This document shows, piece after piece, positions 5,792 through 6,386 of a stretch of 6,386 bases of DNA. The DNA lies in assembly GCA_004376975.1 (NCBI GenBank), contig SOJA01000191.1, forward strand, positions 1-6,386, read 5' to 3'. A program made the translations under genes and the position numbers. The notes under the pieces were generated by a model, which worked only from the letters and a program-made list of their open reading frames with translations, was not told the DNA's origin and searched no databases. Position 1 is the first letter of the stretch; the number at the start of each line of letters is the position of its first letter. This DNA is from Candidatus Bathyarchaeota archaeon (GTDB taxonomy: Archaea; Thermoproteota; Bathyarchaeia; Bathyarchaeales; UBA233).

Positions 5792-5830
5792 GTTACTGAA
5801 GCTTATCAAACAGTTTACAGAATGAACCAC

Positions 5831-5840
5831 GGGGAAGTGA
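5831..5840 (+). promoter_or_regulatory. Ribosome binding site of the flavodoxin gene
   Basis: GGGGAAGTGA closely matches the anti-Shine-Dalgarno complement GGAGGTGA. It ends one base before the ATG at 5842, with the purine-rich core 5-10 bases upstream, and fixes the start. Confidence 0.55.
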
Positions 5841-5841
5841 T

Positions 5842-6386
5842 ATGGTGAAAAGTTTGGTTTTGTATTCTTCTATTACAGGAAATACTGAAAAAGTGGCAAA
5901 GCGAATAGCGGAGGTGCTGAAACAGAAGCAGTACGATGTAGCCTTTATTAAAGTCGATGAGAAAACAAACATTGACTTGCTTGCGTATGATCTTGTCTTT
6001 CTCGGCTCAGCTGTACATCAATGGCTTCCAACCGAGACTATGATGAATTACGTTAAACGTATGCTAAAGCATTACTTCAGCTCCGGCATTATCGTTCCAT
6101 CCGTACCAATAAGACCAGGCAAGTACGCAATTTGTTTCTGCACCTACTCTGGTCCTCACACAGGCTTAAGTGAGGCTATCCCAGCAACTAAATGGATGAA
6201 AGCATTTCTGAAGCACGTGGGATTTACGGTTCCCGAAGAATGGCACATCGTCGGGGAATTCAAAAACAATGAGGAAAACTCAACTGCAGGAAGGCTTGGA
6301 AACATCAAAGGAAGACCAAATGAACATGACCTCGCTGAAATAGAAAACAAAGTAATCGGAATCTTAAACGCCTTACAACTATGCAA
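5842..6386 (+). CDS. Flavodoxin-like protein, 3' end cut by the window
   Basis: The frame is open from ATG 5842 to the window edge (181 full codons), with no stop reached. The N-terminus KSLVLYSSITGNTEKVAKRI is the flavodoxin FMN-phosphate loop, S10-I-T-G-N-T15, after the first beta strand. Further flavin-contact loops are likely at GSAVHQWLP (from 55) and CTYSGPHTG (100-108). The later segment HVGFTVPEEWHIVGEF followed by GRLGNIKGRPNEHD is typical of stand-alone archaeal and anaerobe flavodoxin-domain proteins of about 180-200 residues, so few residues are probably missing. It should bind FMN and carry electrons or act as a small flavin oxidoreductase in the cytoplasm; the partner is unknown. 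Cys98 and Cys100 sit on the strand leading into the third flavin loop, a CxC pair of unclear role. A strong Shine-Dalgarno and an upstream palindrome suggest its own regulated promoter. Confidence 0.85.
   Translation, partial: MVKSLVLYSSITGNTEKVAKRIAEVLKQKQYDVAFIKVDEKTNIDLLAYDLVFLGSAVHQWLPTETMMNYVKRMLKHYFSSGIIVPSVPIRPGKYAICFCTYSGPHTGLSEAIPATKWMKAFLKHVGFTVPEEWHIVGEFKNNEENSTAGRLGNIKGRPNEHDLAEIENKVIGILNALQLC

Overview
The window looks archaeal, most likely from the Thermoproteota/Bathyarchaeia side. This rests on four things: archaeal-type gene content (TldD/TldE pair, RimI/Ard1-type N-acetyltransferase, PF03706 membrane protein), AT-rich TATA-like boxes about 26 bp upstream of expected transcript starts, Shine-Dalgarno sites of the GGAGG/GGTGA type, and short compact intergenic gaps. 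The lineage below Archaea is an inference from overall style, not from a marker gene.

Layout. Positions 3-238 hold two divergent tRNA genes: tRNA-Ile(GAU) on the minus strand and tRNA-Arg(UCG) on the plus strand. Positions 340-3126 hold tldD and tldE, separated by 3 bases and preceded by an AT-rich promoter; together they would form the heterodimeric TldD/TldE zinc peptidase. A convergent gap (3127-3274) separates them from a minus-strand HD-superfamily hydrolase (3275-3829). From the divergent promoter region (3830-3974), a PF03706/UPF0104 integral membrane protein runs rightwards, followed after 39 bases by a RimI-like GNAT acetyltransferase. A 274-base spacer (5568-5841) contains what looks like the decayed C-terminus of a small zinc-ribbon gene on the minus strand and a perfect 18-bp inverted repeat. 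The last gene is a flavodoxin-like protein, cut by the right edge of the window.

How the genes relate. tldD-tldE is a clear functional pair. The membrane protein and acetyltransferase are probably co-transcribed by spacing, but no functional link is evident. The HD hydrolase and the flavodoxin are separate transcription units. The region is mostly housekeeping or conserved-hypothetical. I see no transposase, integrase, CRISPR array, toxin-antitoxin pair or RiPP precursor, and I do not see a convincing new multi-gene system. The most interesting signals are small: the zinc-ribbon remnant, the palindromes in two promoter regions sharing the core AAAACCTTTT, and start-codon questions for tldD and the HD gene.
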